A stretch of 64,000 bases of DNA, from assembly GCA_022225965.2 (NCBI GenBank), contig JAKJXP020000024.1:1-64000 (forward strand). Reading direction: 5' to 3'. Shown in pieces: positions 52,563 to 63,821 of this stretch. The translations under genes were made by a program, and so were the position numbers. Under the pieces are notes generated by a model that saw nothing but the letters and a program-made list of their open reading frames with translations, did not search any database and was not told the origin of the DNA. Within the stretch, counting starts at the first letter, position 1; each line of letters begins with the position of its first letter. The DNA comes from Diatrype stigma. Taxonomy: Eukaryota > Ascomycota > Sordariomycetes > Xylariales > Diatrypaceae.

Positions 52563-55226
52563 CTATTGCCGCCCCCCTTCATCCTCAACAAGGCCCCTAG
52601 CAAACTCCTCGTCGGCCTCGAGTCTCAGCTTCTCGACCTCGGCGCCGAGTTTCCGCACCTCCGCTTCTAGCTTGTCGGCCTCGGCCTCGACCTCGGCCAG
52701 ATTGCCCTTCTCTGTACTTTGCCTCCTCTCCTTCCCTTGGCCCTCTTGCCCGTAGCCGCCGCCGCGCTGCCGCAGCGTCCGCAGCTCCTCCGCCCTGGCA
52801 GCCATCTCGGCCTCGATGCGGTCGGCGGCCTCGTACTTGGCGCTGAGGTGGGCCGGAGGGGACATGGCTTCTTTCTCGGCCGCCGCAGTCGGCCACGCGC
52901 CGGGGATGCTATCAGCGTCGAACAGAACGCCTGTTGTGGCGCCGGGCTCTGCGTCGTTGTTGCCCCTGCTATTGCTGTTCCACCCATCACCGTCATAATG
53001 GTTGCGGGCCCACGGCGGGAACCGATGACTGCTTCCGGCCCCGGCTCCGGCTCCGGCTCCCCATCCTCCTCGTCCTCCTCGCCCTCTGAAACCGAACCCA
53101 AAGTGGTCGCCGCCGTGACCACCACCGCCCCTACCGAACAGCCCACCGCCACGACCTCCTCCTAATCCTTTTCCCCTACCATCCCCAAAAGGCCCGAAGC
53201 CGGCGGGACCCCGCGGGACGTGCGGCATCGGCGTCGGCACCGCAGGCATCGCAGGAATAGGCGGGACAGGAGGAGGATGAGGCATACCACCACCACCACC
53301 ACCGCCCTCTTCTCCCTTGCACTTCCCCTTATCCTTCCCCTTCCCCTTCCATTTCGCCTTCGCCTCCTCTTTCTCCGCACGCCGGCCCGCGCGGTCCACA
53401 TTACGGCGCGCCCGGCGCTCGGCCTTGCGCTGGATCTTGCGCGCCTTCTTGACGTCCTTGCGGGCGCGGCGCGCCGCCTTCTTCTCGTCGCGGCGCCGGC
53501 GGCGGTCCGCGCGGTGCGTGTCGCGCTGTCGGCGCCTGAGGGCCTTGAACTGGTCGAGCAGGATCTTGACCTCCTGGCGTTGCTGCTGCTGCTGCTGCTG
53601 CTGCCTCGCCGCTGCTGGATCTGCCCTTCCTTCCTGTTGCTGCCCTTGGTAGTAAGGGTTATTTCTCGCTGCTGCCGCCGCCGCTGTTCGCTTCGCTTGG
53701 GCGGCCACGGCCGCGGCGCGGATGTTGGCCCGGGCCGCCGTGAGCATCGCTCTCGTGACGGGTTGCTCGGGGTGCGAGAGCCAGGCGGAGATGGTTTTCT
53801 TGGCGATGGGGAGCTGGGCGTCTTCCAGGTCGTCCCAGTCGGGTAGGCTGCCTATGGAATCATCGTCGGAGTCGGAGGAAGAAGAAGACGACGACGATGA
53901 TAATGATGATAGGGAAGAAGAGGCGCTGGATACACTTTGTGATCGGTGGTGGCCATGAGGGGGGTGAGGATGAGGATGAGGGTGAGGGTGAGGATGAGGA
54001 TGAGGGTGAGGGTGAGGATGGGCAGGTGCTTGGGCAGCAGCAGTAGCATAGTCGAATGCATTCCACGCTGCTGCGCCGAAACCCCTTGCCCTGCCCCTAC
54101 CGCCGCCCCATCCGAACCCGCGGCCACGCTCACCACCCGGGTGCTGGCCGGAATAGTGGCCGCCTTGGCCAAGGGGATTCGGAAACGATCGTCCCCCAAC
54201 ACTTACGCCGCCGCCGCCAACCGAATAGCCGCCCCACCGCACACCTGTGTTGTCCACCTGGAACGAATCGCCGATAGCAACCCTATCGCCATCGATGGTC
54301 AGCGGACCGATACGTACGCCGCGGTTGCTGATCTCGAAGGGGTTCCATCTGCCTCCTGACGATGACGACATTCCAGCGCCGCTGCCAGCGCCGGCAGCAG
54401 CCGGTTCATCATCGCCCGGGGGTCTCCGCCCTCTGTTGTTTGAGGATGCCCCCGCTCTCTGCTCCTCATCTTCGCCCTCGGGCATCTTCGCCTCCCGCAT
54501 GGCAGCAAGAGCGGCAATCGACGGGCCCGCGGCCGAAGGGGAATACGCAGGTGGCAGAGTAGTATCAGTAGTAGTATCCTGAAACCGGTCGGTCCCGGTC
54601 AAGGTCACAGTCACACCCCTCGGCCCAAAGAAACCCGTGTTCCAGTCGCGGAGGGCATGCTCCATCCTCTGCTGGGTTGCTGACACAGAAGAGACATTGT
54701 TATTATCAACGATGGCATCGTTGGCTCCGGTCGGCGACGGTAGCAGGCTGCTCACGAAAGTGTGCCAATCCTGCTCGGTCACATCGCGAGCGGGCGCCCA
54801 GTCCGGGTATGGGGGCGGCGGAGGCTGCTGTCCCGACGATGCTGCAGGGAGAGCAGTAGGGATGTAGGCCGTGATGGGGGTTATGGTCGATTGGGGTAGG
54901 AGGTGCGCGGGCACGGGTCGCGATTCGAAATACACCTGCGTGGAGACGGAGTTTGCGTTGGTGGGGTAGTGGTGGTCGGGGCCACTGCCGTAGTAGTCGT
55001 GCTGCTGCCGGCGGAGTGGAGACACCTCCCGGGGCGTCTCGGGCGGCGTGTAGATGATGTTGGTACCACCCGGTGAGGACGAGGCGGCGATGGAAGCAGC
55101 ATCATCGGCTAGACCGGCACCGGTACCGGAATTGGCTGCTGCTGCGTCTAGATGGTGGCTTCCCGACTGTGAGTATATGTCTGTTTCCGAGTACGGAGGT
55201 GGTGGGATATCCTCGTGTGGCTCCAT
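52563..55226 (-). CDS. Large low-complexity protein with PPxY motif, HP repeat and coiled coils
   Basis: One unbroken 887-residue frame from MEPHEDIPPPPYSETDIYSQ. PPPPY at 9-13 is a WW-domain binding motif; a second PPPPPYPDW lies near 137. A more ordered part includes DWHTFVSSLLP, MEHALRDWNTGFFGPRGVTVTL and NRGVRIGPLTIDGDRVAIGDSFQVDNTGVRWGG (about 290-335). After Gly/Arg-rich sequence come ten HP dipeptides (about 402-421), a Ser run, SWLSHPEQPVTRAMLTAARANIRAA, poly-Q (about 542-549), a highly basic helical stretch of about 90 residues (RRRRRDEKKAARRARKDVKKARKIQ), Gly-rich FGFGFRGRGG segments and a final coiled coil (EVEAEADKLEAEVRKLGAEVEKLRLEADEE). The modules look like a fungal conserved protein of unknown role; nucleic-acid or scaffold function is only inference. 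No intron or membrane helix. Confidence 0.75.
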   Translation of the reverse strand: MEPHEDIPPPPYSETDIYSQSGSHHLDAAAANSGTGAGLADDAASIAASSSPGGTNIIYTPPETPREVSPLRRQQHDYYGSGPDHHYPTNANSVSTQVYFESRPVPAHLLPQSTITPITAYIPTALPAASSGQQPPPPPYPDWAPARDVTEQDWHTFVSSLLPSPTGANDAIVDNNNVSSVSATQQRMEHALRDWNTGFFGPRGVTVTLTGTDRFQDTTTDTTLPPAYSPSAAGPSIAALAAMREAKMPEGEDEEQRAGASSNNRGRRPPGDDEPAAAGAGSGAGMSSSSGGRWNPFEISNRGVRIGPLTIDGDRVAIGDSFQVDNTGVRWGGYSVGGGGVSVGGRSFPNPLGQGGHYSGQHPGGERGRGFGWGGGRGRARGFGAAAWNAFDYATAAAQAPAHPHPHPHPHPHPHPHPHPHPPHGHHRSQSVSSASSSLSSLSSSSSSSSSDSDDDSIGSLPDWDDLEDAQLPIAKKTISAWLSHPEQPVTRAMLTAARANIRAAAVAAQAKRTAAAAAARNNPYYQGQQQEGRADPAAARQQQQQQQQRQEVKILLDQFKALRRRQRDTHRADRRRRRDEKKAARRARKDVKKARKIQRKAERRARRNVDRAGRRAEKEEAKAKWKGKGKDKGKCKGEEGGGGGGGMPHPPPVPPIPAMPAVPTPMPHVPRGPAGFGPFGDGRGKGLGGGRGGGLFGRGGGGHGGDHFGFGFRGRGGRGGWGAGAGAGAGSSHRFPPWARNHYDGDGWNSNSRGNNDAEPGATTGVLFDADSIPGAWPTAAAEKEAMSPPAHLSAKYEAADRIEAEMAARAEELRTLRQRGGGYGQEGQGKERRQSTEKGNLAEVEAEADKLEAEVRKLGAEVEKLRLEADEEFARGLVEDEGGRQ

Positions 55227-56319
55227 CGCAGGTACGTGTGTGGTGGTGTGACTGTATACTTGCGATGCGGGCGTATATAGCTAGCTGCCTCAGCCGTTGC
55301 AAACTTCGAGAGCTTTAATATGACTATATGAATATGACTATATGAATGAGGAAGTGTAGTAGCAGGTAGATCTTCCGATGATGGTGAAATGGGAACGAAC
55401 AAATCTACGGTCGAAGTTGATACTATGATTTATGGTGACCTCAGTAGGTGGGGAGCTGGACTTATATCGCTAGCCCAAGTTAGCCGTCGAAACTGACATG
55501 TTACCTCTGTAGGTATGGACATATGTATGAATGGAGGAATAAAGTGGCTGCCTAGTGACACTTGAGGGGTTGAGCTTTATCTAATTGGCTGTGGCTACGA
55601 AGCTCCTTCACTCCATTGTAGTATACGTATATGTATGTATAGCCGTTCCATAGTTTGGTATGGGCATTGAATGTGTGAAGTCGACGGCGGTCGCCTCCAT
55701 GTAGACTGTCTACTAGTAACCTGATGCAGCGCCTGCAAGCCCAGCAAAGCCCCCTAAACCCCCAACCTCCAGAGCTGGCTGTCCACTTGGTGACGCTAGC
55801 GTATAGCCCATCCTAGGGCTGAAAGGTCACGATCCAATAGAATTGTTGCAAACATCCCCCTTCTGGTTATCTGGCAGTTTTGGAGGCCACCACCGTAAGC
55901 TCCAATGCAAACCTCCAATGCAACCCCCCTCTCCTGGTGACGCGGCCGAGCTGAGGCAACCCGCTCGCTAAAAAGCCGTAAGCCCAAGCTCGCTCTCGGG
56001 TAGGTACATCGGGCTGTGTAGGATTCAACCTCATCGGCTTGTCGGCGGGCCCACTTGACCGAAATACCGAAATCAACTTGAATCCACTGTCAAGGTCCGA
56101 ATTTCCTTGACCTACTTCAACAATCGGCGACTAGGTTACGTCGAGTGCTTTGAAATTACATTTTTACCAAGGTAGCAGCCATAAGTCAGGAGACATTGCA
56201 CTGTTGCTTTTTCTTTTGGCAGTGCAGTGTCTACTGACTTTTGGCCGCTACCTTCGTGGTCCGCATCAAGTCGCAGATATAGCCGTACACACGACATTAA
56301 GCGTATACATTACCAGGCA
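55227..56319. other. Intergenic, no supported gene
   Basis: Promoter side of the large minus-strand gene, with a 12-nt ATATGACTATATGA-type direct repeat at about 55320-55345. No gene was recognised. Confidence 0.5.
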
Positions 56320-57762
56320 TCACCTTTCGATCTTGCCGGCAAGGTTAAAGTTGATGTCTTCCTCTTTATAGTGATCGTTGATGATGCCATGTAGGTGATC
56401 TCGGGAATGCGCGCCACTGCACGAGGGTTGTCAGTCAGTTTCTGGTAAGAACCATAGGGGGTGACAGGGTATATGGCAACTTACAGATTCGTGAGATATG
56501 TGTCCACGAATTTGGCCGGTATGAACTCGGACACGGCATTCCTGACTTTGACGCGGCCAACCATAGCACCATCCGAGAAGTTCACGTGCTTTGAAGGATC
56601 CCCCCATTCTACGAGCGTCTCTAGTTCGTGACTGCCTGGGCTGACTTTATAAACACCGCCGAGAACCACCACTGTCCTGCCAAGCTCCCGCGCAGCGCGG
56701 GCTATGACTGCAGCCCCTGAATCCACAACCACTTCGCCTTTGCCTGTGATGGCCCGAGCGCTGATAATGACTTTATTCACTCTCGTCATATATGCCATCA
56801 AACCTGTGTTCATGATATTCACCACGGCAGATCCGTGGGACGTGACCGATTTTCGGAAAGAGGCATAGGGGTCTTCCTGGGCTGATGCCTGGGTAGGGTC
56901 GATAGAAAGGAAGACGGTGAACCTTCTCTTGGAAGCAGCCTTTGTGATGAACTTCTGCACCGTTCTCGTTGGTTGATGAATGAGTATGTAGTCTCCCGGA
57001 TGAATGATGATATCAGAATAAGCCTGGATTTGTTCATCAACCTGCTTAATCTCGTCCATGATCTCCTCAATGCCCTCAATGACTTCTGTTCGGAAAGCGT
57101 ACATATTCGCACTTTGCGCATTGACAAGAGGGGTCGAGGCGCCGGAGCCGAATTGGGGTGAAGCAGGAGGGACATGATCGGGATCTGACAGCAGCTGGAA
57201 CATCGACTGAGTGCGAGAGAAGTTTCCAAGTAGATTCAGAGCGGGTGGTCGAAACATCTTTCCAACGGGACTGCCTGGGTCTACAGCTCGAACCGGGGAG
57301 GGGGTAACCTCATTAAGATCAGAGATAGAATCGCTGCCCGGGTCGTTTCTGTCCTCCAAGGCCTCATCGCGAATCAAACCAAGAACTCTTCGCACTATGT
57401 TCCCAATAACGAGTTCTCGGGGTTGCGCCATAACAAGCCGGCTCCCGACGGACCGAACTCGAATGATAAGTTGGTCGATATTGGTCCATTTGTCTCTTGC
57501 GACTACCTGCAGGAGGATATGGGCAGTCGCTATAGCACAGTCTTCAGAGCCTTTGATATGTCGCCTTTTGAGCAACCTGTTGAATGGTTTGTTAATCACC
57601 ATTCAATGCAGCAAGCTCCGATAGCACGGGACCTTGATCCGTACAAGCTATGGATATCACTTACGCTACTAGAGATTGCACTGAAGCTTCAATCTGTCGG
57701 CCTTTCAAAGTGTCGAGGAACTTATCCAGGCCAGGAGCATACCCGCCCTTCGGCGGAGCCAT
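56320..57762 (-). CDS. GCD7: Translation initiation factor eIF2B subunit beta
   Basis: Three exons fit: 57762-57665, 57576-56485 and 56416-56320, giving 428 residues. Exon 1 is MAPPKGGYAPGLDKFLDTLKGRQIEASVQSLVA, joined to LLKRRHIKGSEDCAIATAHILLQVVARDKW. The body has QPRELVIGNIVRRVLGLIRDEA, an S/P-rich loop (SDSISDLNEVTPSPVRA to STPLVNAQ), then IEEIMDEIKQVDEQIQAYSDIIIHPGDYILIH, FTVFLSIDP and VNKVIISARAITGKGEVVVDSGAAVIARAARE. The C-terminus is VGRVKVRNAVSEFIPAKFVDTYLTNLGAHSRDHL. This is the regulatory eIF2B-beta subunit, part of the decameric GDP/GTP exchange factor for eIF2 that senses eIF2-alpha phosphorylation. The lysine-binding acidic face cannot be judged here. Confidence 0.93.
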
Positions 57763-59647
57763 CTTTTGATAGATGTAGCGTCAAGCACACGTTCCGTATA
57801 CAAGTGTTTCCAATGTCTTCCAAAGCCGCACCCTCTGTTCTCTGTGGTATTGAACGTCGAAATACGTGAATTCTCAGCAGTGCCCCGCACTGCCCAACAA
57901 TCTAAGACGTTGCGACGTTGCTGCTTAACAAAGTGGACTAGATTCGAGATAAAGACAGAAACTCCGGTTGTAGGTGGTATTTATCGAACCATTTAAAATT
58001 GTCGGCCAGGGTGGTGGGTGGGAGAATTGCTGCGCTCGTATTGATCGACTCGAAGCTGCGGATATTTGGTGATGTTTGGTGATGTGTGAGTCAAAGTTGG
58101 GGATTTTCCAAAAATGTTCGGAAAGCAGAATGACTTACATGACTGAACAGGGTTTAGTTCAGGATCTACTAATGCAGTGCAGTAACGGGCCACGGCGGGG
58201 TAATTCCTGCCTCAGTGCTTCCTGCTGCACCTGCTGCACGATCCAACATTGCTTGTCCCACACAACAAGCATCCACAGCGCGGCACCCAGGCACCCTGGG
58301 CACCCAAGCGCCCCCAGCAACAGCAGCATTGGCAAGATTGGTTCCCCCAGCTCAACATTGGCGCAACAATGGTCCACGTGATAGCGCTGTGCTTTCCCCA
58401 TTGCAGGAATCCCACCGAAACGACTATTTGCACCGGACCAAACTGCTATTTGCACCGGACATTAACCGCATATAGTTAGTCCGGCGCTAATTTAGCGTAC
58501 AAGCCACCTGTGCCAGACCTAAGCCACATTCAAAGCTGTCGGGTATATGTATGTAATTGTGCTGTAAGGGTGGTGGTGATGTATAGGTTGTTAGGTGGTT
58601 TGATGTATTGTTAGGTGGTGAGATAGATGGTAGGTGGGTGTTGTGGTGGTGCTTCCCAATGCGGTTAATGTCCGGTGCAAATAGCAGTTTGGTCCGGTGC
58701 AAATAGTCGGATTGGATTCCCACGGGCTTCCACAGGGGGTGGCCCCAGGGGTTTCCAGCGCTATGATGCCTACGATGCCCCAAAGCTGACCCGCTAATAC
58801 GCTAACACGCTAACTAATACGCGAATAAGCCAGGATACCACTTGCTGGTGCTACCTAGCAGATAAGCTCTTGCAGGCGGGCGCAGTGGCAGGGCGGAGGA
58901 TAGGCAGTTAGCAGCCCTGGAGGTTCGATGTTGTTGAGACGGCCGACTGTGAGAGCACCCAAATTACTTACTTACCTAACCAGACTCTCATGTTCCAACA
59001 CGCCATCTGTCGGGTTCAAATAATTAACATTTCATGCCCGTTTATTAGTTAATAACCTCAGCATCTTCTAGACCCGCGCCTATCCCACTTATAAGATGCA
59101 CTAACCAATACACATGCATACAACTGTGCCCTCTCTGCCTCTGTACTCTTTTTCCGCATGGTCATGTTCTGTTTTTGATGAGATACGCGGTACCTTCTAT
59201 TAGTAGGTAGCAGAAAAGTGAAAGCCAGATCGGACCACTCGTCCTTCCATCCATCCACCATCCAGCCGGCCAACCGGCCAACCATCCAACCAACCATCCG
59301 TCCACGGCGTTTGCATTATCTTGAAGTCACCCCCAACCGAGGCTTACGGTAGCAGCGACGTCAACTCCAATAACTCCTCTTTGCTGCAGCTGCTCGCCAT
59401 CACTTCCTCCCCTTTACGTCGCCCTTTCAAACTCTATTCCTCCAACACGCCCCCTGCAGGCCAGGATAGAGCAGAACAATAACATCGCATTGCCTGCCTG
59501 GAGACGATCGAGTGGTTGGCGCATCTTTACGGGCTGGCTAGCTGTCTGTCACATTACTAATTATTGTGCCTCTTATCTACACGTATTTATCCATTGGGGT
59601 ATTTCTGGCCAGCACATTTTCCTTCATGGCTTCGTGGCGATAAGAAG
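57763..59647. other. Intergenic with a foldback-like inverted repeat
   Basis: Contains the 50-bp inverted repeats at 58422-58471 and 58659-58708. Also has CCATCC/CCAACC short repeats at about 59240-59305 and a C/T-rich leader before the NEM1 ATG. No gene supported. Confidence 0.55.
58422..58708. repeat. Pair of perfect 50-bp inverted repeats, foldback/MITE-like
   Basis: 58422-58471 and 58659-58708 are exact reverse complements over 50 bp. Each arm itself holds two copies of CTATTTGCACCGGA. Partial complementarity continues outward through a GGAATCC-type block on each side. The 187-bp spacer is GT/AC-rich with GGTGGT repeats and has no coding potential. The layout fits a small non-autonomous foldback element; no clear target-site duplication was found. 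Confidence 0.85.
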
Positions 59648-61339
59648 ATGAACTCTCTCAACATAATATCTGCGCGTGTCTCTCCAACATCGTCTCCCGC
59701 CCCTTCGCGATCGAACTCGCTCAGTCACATCGAATTTGCCACCGAATCGTCCAAGGAAGGGCATGCGCCTGCAGACGGAGGTGCTATTCAGTCCGAGCCC
59801 AGCGAGTTCCCCTTCGGTGATGGCAACAGTATGGACTACTCCAGGAATATAGATGAAAAGACGCCCTTGCTAGAGAAGGGCAATTTTAAAGAAGCGAACG
59901 TCCGTTCGTTCTCCTGGCATGTCTATCCGGCGCGCATGGCGAACAGTTTTATTATTTCCGTACGCTGGGTCCTGTCAACTATCGCTACACCTGGGGTCTA
60001 CCTGATCGCTTGCTTCTACGACGAGCAGGGCAACTTCGCCCCCTTACGGCAACTAAAGAACCTGTACGGCAACTATGGTGGCAACGCGCGAAAGCTCGCT
60101 GTCGATTACCATGAAAACATAGCCACGAACGAGAAGGGTGGGCCCTCGAGACGCGTCAGCCAGGGTTCTTGTGGGAAAGCCAACCGGCAACCTCAGTCTT
60201 CTGGATCATCATCTTCAGGCATGTCATCCGAATCAGAGTCCGATATTGGCCTTGGAAGCAAGGGCAGACGACGTAGTTCCACAGCTTCGGCACGACATAC
60301 CCGATCTAAATCCTTACAGCCCGACGAGACGGGGCCAGCTCGGCGGTCGATCCGTATCAAGTTGAACAATGATGAGAACCTTCGAAAGCATAGAAAATCG
60401 CAGTCGATGAGCGCCAAGAGCAGCCGTGGCAGCACCCTAGCACCCCCAGAGCTGTCAGCACAGCTTAAATCGCCCACTTCGCCCGTCGCTGCCCTGACCA
60501 GGTACCCGAAGACTCCCTGTCCTCCACGACCCTTGATTCCGCGACGCCAACCGTCCTACATCCCATACGAACCTGTCGACCCGAAGCACATGAAAACGCT
60601 GATATTGGACCTGGATGAGACGCTGATTCACAGCATGTCAAAGGGGGGACGAATGGGATCTGGACACATGGTTGAAGTGCGGTTGAATACTACATACGTT
60701 GCCAGCGGAGGTAGCCAGGCTCTGGGTCCGCAGCACCCCATTTTATACTACGTCCACAAGCGACCGCATTGTGACGAGTTCCTCCGGAAGGTAAGGCTTC
60801 TGCATGGTTAATGGAATGCCAAAGGTGCATGTCTAACTATGTCGCTAAAGGTTTGCAAATGGTTCAACCTCGTCGTGTTTACGGCGTCCGTCCAGGAGTA
60901 CGCCGACCCCGTTATTGACTGGTTAGAATCGGAAAGGAAATACTTCACGGCGAGATACTACCGGCAACACTGCACGTTCAGGCACGGAGCATTCATAAAA
61001 GACCTCAGCTCGGTAGAACCAGATCTCAGCAAGGTCCTGATTCTGGACAACAGTCCGCTGAGCTACATGTTTCATCAAGGTAGGGCGCACGCATATACAA
61101 AAGATCGGATTTCTCCACTCCTGAATTTCCCGTCGTTTACTTTCCTCAAGTTACGAGCAAGCAACGCTAACCGGCAAACTCATGCAGACAATGCCATTCC
61201 AATACAAGGTTGGATCAGTGATCCTACCGATAATGACCTACTTAACCTGGTGCCATTCTTAGAAGGGCTGCAGTACGTTACAGATGTTAGAGCGCTACTC
61301 GCTCTACGGGGTGGGGAGGACGGGCAACACAGCATATGA
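59648..61339 (+). CDS. NEM1: Nuclear envelope morphology phosphatase NEM1
   Basis: Three exons fit: 59648-60790, 60851-61079 and 61188-61339, giving 507 residues. The start MNSLNIISARVSPTSSP is preferred over an upstream in-frame ATG at 59564. The region before the catalytic domain is Ser/Arg-rich; a hydrophobic segment at about 101-123 (SFIISVRWVLSTIATPGVYLIACF) anchors it in the ER/nuclear envelope. The FCP1-like phosphatase domain begins TLILDLDETLIHS (D-x-D-x-T, about 318-330), then KRPHCDEFLRKVCKWFNLVVFTASVQEYADPVIDWLE and [23 protein letters not shown]. With Spo7, Nem1 dephosphorylates the lipin Pah1 and so controls phospholipid and triacylglycerol balance. Intron 2 (108 nt) has no stop and a length divisible by three, so its retention would insert 36 residues. 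Confidence 0.9.
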
Positions 61340-63033
61340 CATACGGGAGGCAGGCAGGCAGGGATAGAATATGATGTTTTAATTTTTTTGTTTTGCTTTT
61401 CCATCTGGTTAGGGGAAGAGAAAGCTGTTCGAAAGCCATAACATTTTTACATATTTCACGTGTGCATGCAGCTTATGCCCGTCCTTTTCGTCCATCGTCC
61501 AGTTTCAGTGACATCAGCTGTTATAGTATGAGTATGACCTATATTGAGAGTATATTCGAGAATCTCGTCGGAAGCTTCCTAAGCGAGTGTATACATAGTT
61601 GATTGAGTAGATCACATTGAAAGCAAACGTACGCACTTCTTCCAATTGCCTGCCTATTCCGTGCCCTGTTTTCCCCTCTCGTCCTTTCGACCCCGTCGTC
61701 ATAGTGCCAAAAGCGAGGACGGTGGATGATCTCAAATCCCCCGTAACCCCCCGAGTTCTCTGAACTTTCTAGTAGATCGATCTTGTCCCCACCAGCAGAG
61801 CCGACCCAGATGTTCTAGTTATGCCTTGGGGAGCGAACTAGCTGCACTAGTTACTAATAAGAAGCTCTGTTACTATATATTATATAACGCGGAAACATCG
61901 TCTCAACAAATGAGCAGCTTTTTCTCCCTGCGGTCTGCTATGGCGTCAGAAAAATACTAGGTACTTATACAGTCGACGTGTTCGTATGCGTATTGAGCCC
62001 ATATGGCAGAATATTGCTTCTGTTGACCATTCATCTAGCTTACGTACCTGGTCAAGTCAATAGTTCTTCACTGGCTTGATACAGTAACACGGTATATATA
62101 TGGAAAACTTCGAAAGATGGCGTTACTATATCCTCAAGTAACTACCTATATACTCGTTACCTATGTAGTATTGGGTGTTCTAGATACGATATACGATCTT
62201 GATCCCCACTGATCCGCCGGTCCTAGCCGCGATGCTTCCATGAAGGGCGCGTGCAGGTGGTTAAGTACCCATGTATGTAGTTCCTCAGCCACATGCACAT
62301 CCAAACCTCAAGAAGCTGCCCGTGTCTGCCGTGATTTCGATACCTAGGCATGTATGTACTATCCTATTTTAAGTGCCGGGCCTTCATAAAGTGATGCAAC
62401 TCGTATATGTGTCAGTGTTCACGGGTTAATGTTGCTGCTTGGTCCATTTGGTGAAGCTGAACATTCCAACTTGGTTGTACCTAGGTACCTACTCAGCATG
62501 GCCAGACCCGACACCAGCTGGGTGGATCTGTCCATCTGCCCGCTGCCCCGCGGCAGCTCCCAAAGCTGCAGCTTCGTCCAATGATGTCGCAAAGTCTATT
62601 ACGTCACTCCCACGACAAACTTGGGAACCGAAGAGCATTCGCATCACCATTTCATATGCCTGGTAGTGTGCGAGGCGGGTTCCTTGTGTTTCCTAGGCCG
62701 GGTCCCTGTTGTCATAGGTGAGAAATAGCACGGACTGGCCCGGCTCATTGTTCATAGCCATCAGGTATTTCGTCATCGTTAAGCTTTTTTTCTCCTTTGC
62801 ATGTAGTACTGAGGTAGTTACATACATACATATCTAGGTAGGGTAGCCAGCTGGACTACAATATAAACGTTCCTCCTCCCCAGTGCTGCTTCTTCTTCCC
62901 ATCTACAAGAACACCATACAAACAAACAAACAACCTTGGTAGAGATAATTCAACCTCGACCCTCATACACACACAATCCATCAACACCTGAACTCGATCT
63001 ACCTAAACCAGACCAACCCGCCAATCATTCACA
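61340..63033. other. Intergenic, 1.7 kb, no supported gene
   Basis: Contains an exact TACCTAGGTA at 62478-62487 and several one-mismatch neighbours (62342, 61960, 62836). The last 120 bp before the next ATG is C/A-rich. No gene was recognised. Confidence 0.5.
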
Positions 63034-63821
63034 ATGGCTACTCTTCACTGTAAGAATCTCCCCTCTTTCTACTACTACCTGGCCAAGTTCTCCGCGATTC
63101 GGGAGTCCCTTTGAAGCCCGGATCTACATGCATGACACGAGCAAAGAGCAACGAGCTAACCCAACCCGCCTTTCTCCAGACCTTCCTCCCGTTAAGCCCT
63201 CGGCCATCGCCCTCGGCGTCGTCTTCAACCAGTCAATTGAGACAGCAGGTATGTATACTCACCATATTCTTCCCACCAACACTTCCTATCCTATCCAATT
63301 ATCATCTTTGATTTGATGATATGATATGATATGATCTGATCTGATCTGTTAACACTGTTTTTTCCCTCTCACCACAGTCCTAGGTCCTCTCCTCGGCCAG
63401 ACCTATCAGCGCGCTAAGGCCGCCGACACCAAGGAAGAGTTCCTGCGCTCCAAGGAGGCGTCAGGCGCGGCCGTCGCCTGGGGCACGTCCCTGGTCGGCT
63501 CGGCCTTGCAGTCGTACGGCGTCGGCGCCCTCATCAACGCCACTGGCACCCTGAGCTACAAGGGCGCCGCCTATCTCGGCAGCTTGATCTTCCTGGCCAC
63601 GTCCGCTCCTACCGTAAGTTCTTGTCCCCCCTCCCCCAGATTTCCTCCTCCAGAGACCGTTACTAAAAATGCTGGACAATATTTAGTACCTCAACCAGCT
63701 CTTCACCGAGAAGCGTACCCTCGACACTATTGCTGTCGGCGCTACCGCCAAGGTCTTCGAGACGGTCGGCCTCTCGCTGTTCCTGACCTGGTGGGGCACC
63801 CGGACCAACCCTTTCTCTTAG
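63034..63821 (+). CDS. Small conserved fungal membrane protein, possibly DUF1761
   Basis: Four exons fit: 63034-63049 (only 16 nt), 63180-63248, 63378-63613 and 63687-63821, giving 151 residues. The spliced protein starts MATLHYLPPVKPSAIALGVVFNQSIETAVLGPLLGQTYQRAKAAD and continues SKEASGAAVAWGTSLVGSALQSYGVGALINATGTLSYKGAAYLGSLIFLATSAPT, then YLNQLFTEKRTLDTIAVGATAKVFETVGLSLFLTWWGTRTNPFS. Three or four hydrophobic helices are visible. The layout (P-x-AIALG start, helix 2 with W, final L-x-WWG) resembles DUF1761 proteins, a family of small membrane proteins of unknown role; that name is tentative. The four phases agree at each join, and acceptors are typical CAG/TAG. The 16-nt first exon would be easy to miss in automatic annotation. 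Confidence 0.72.
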
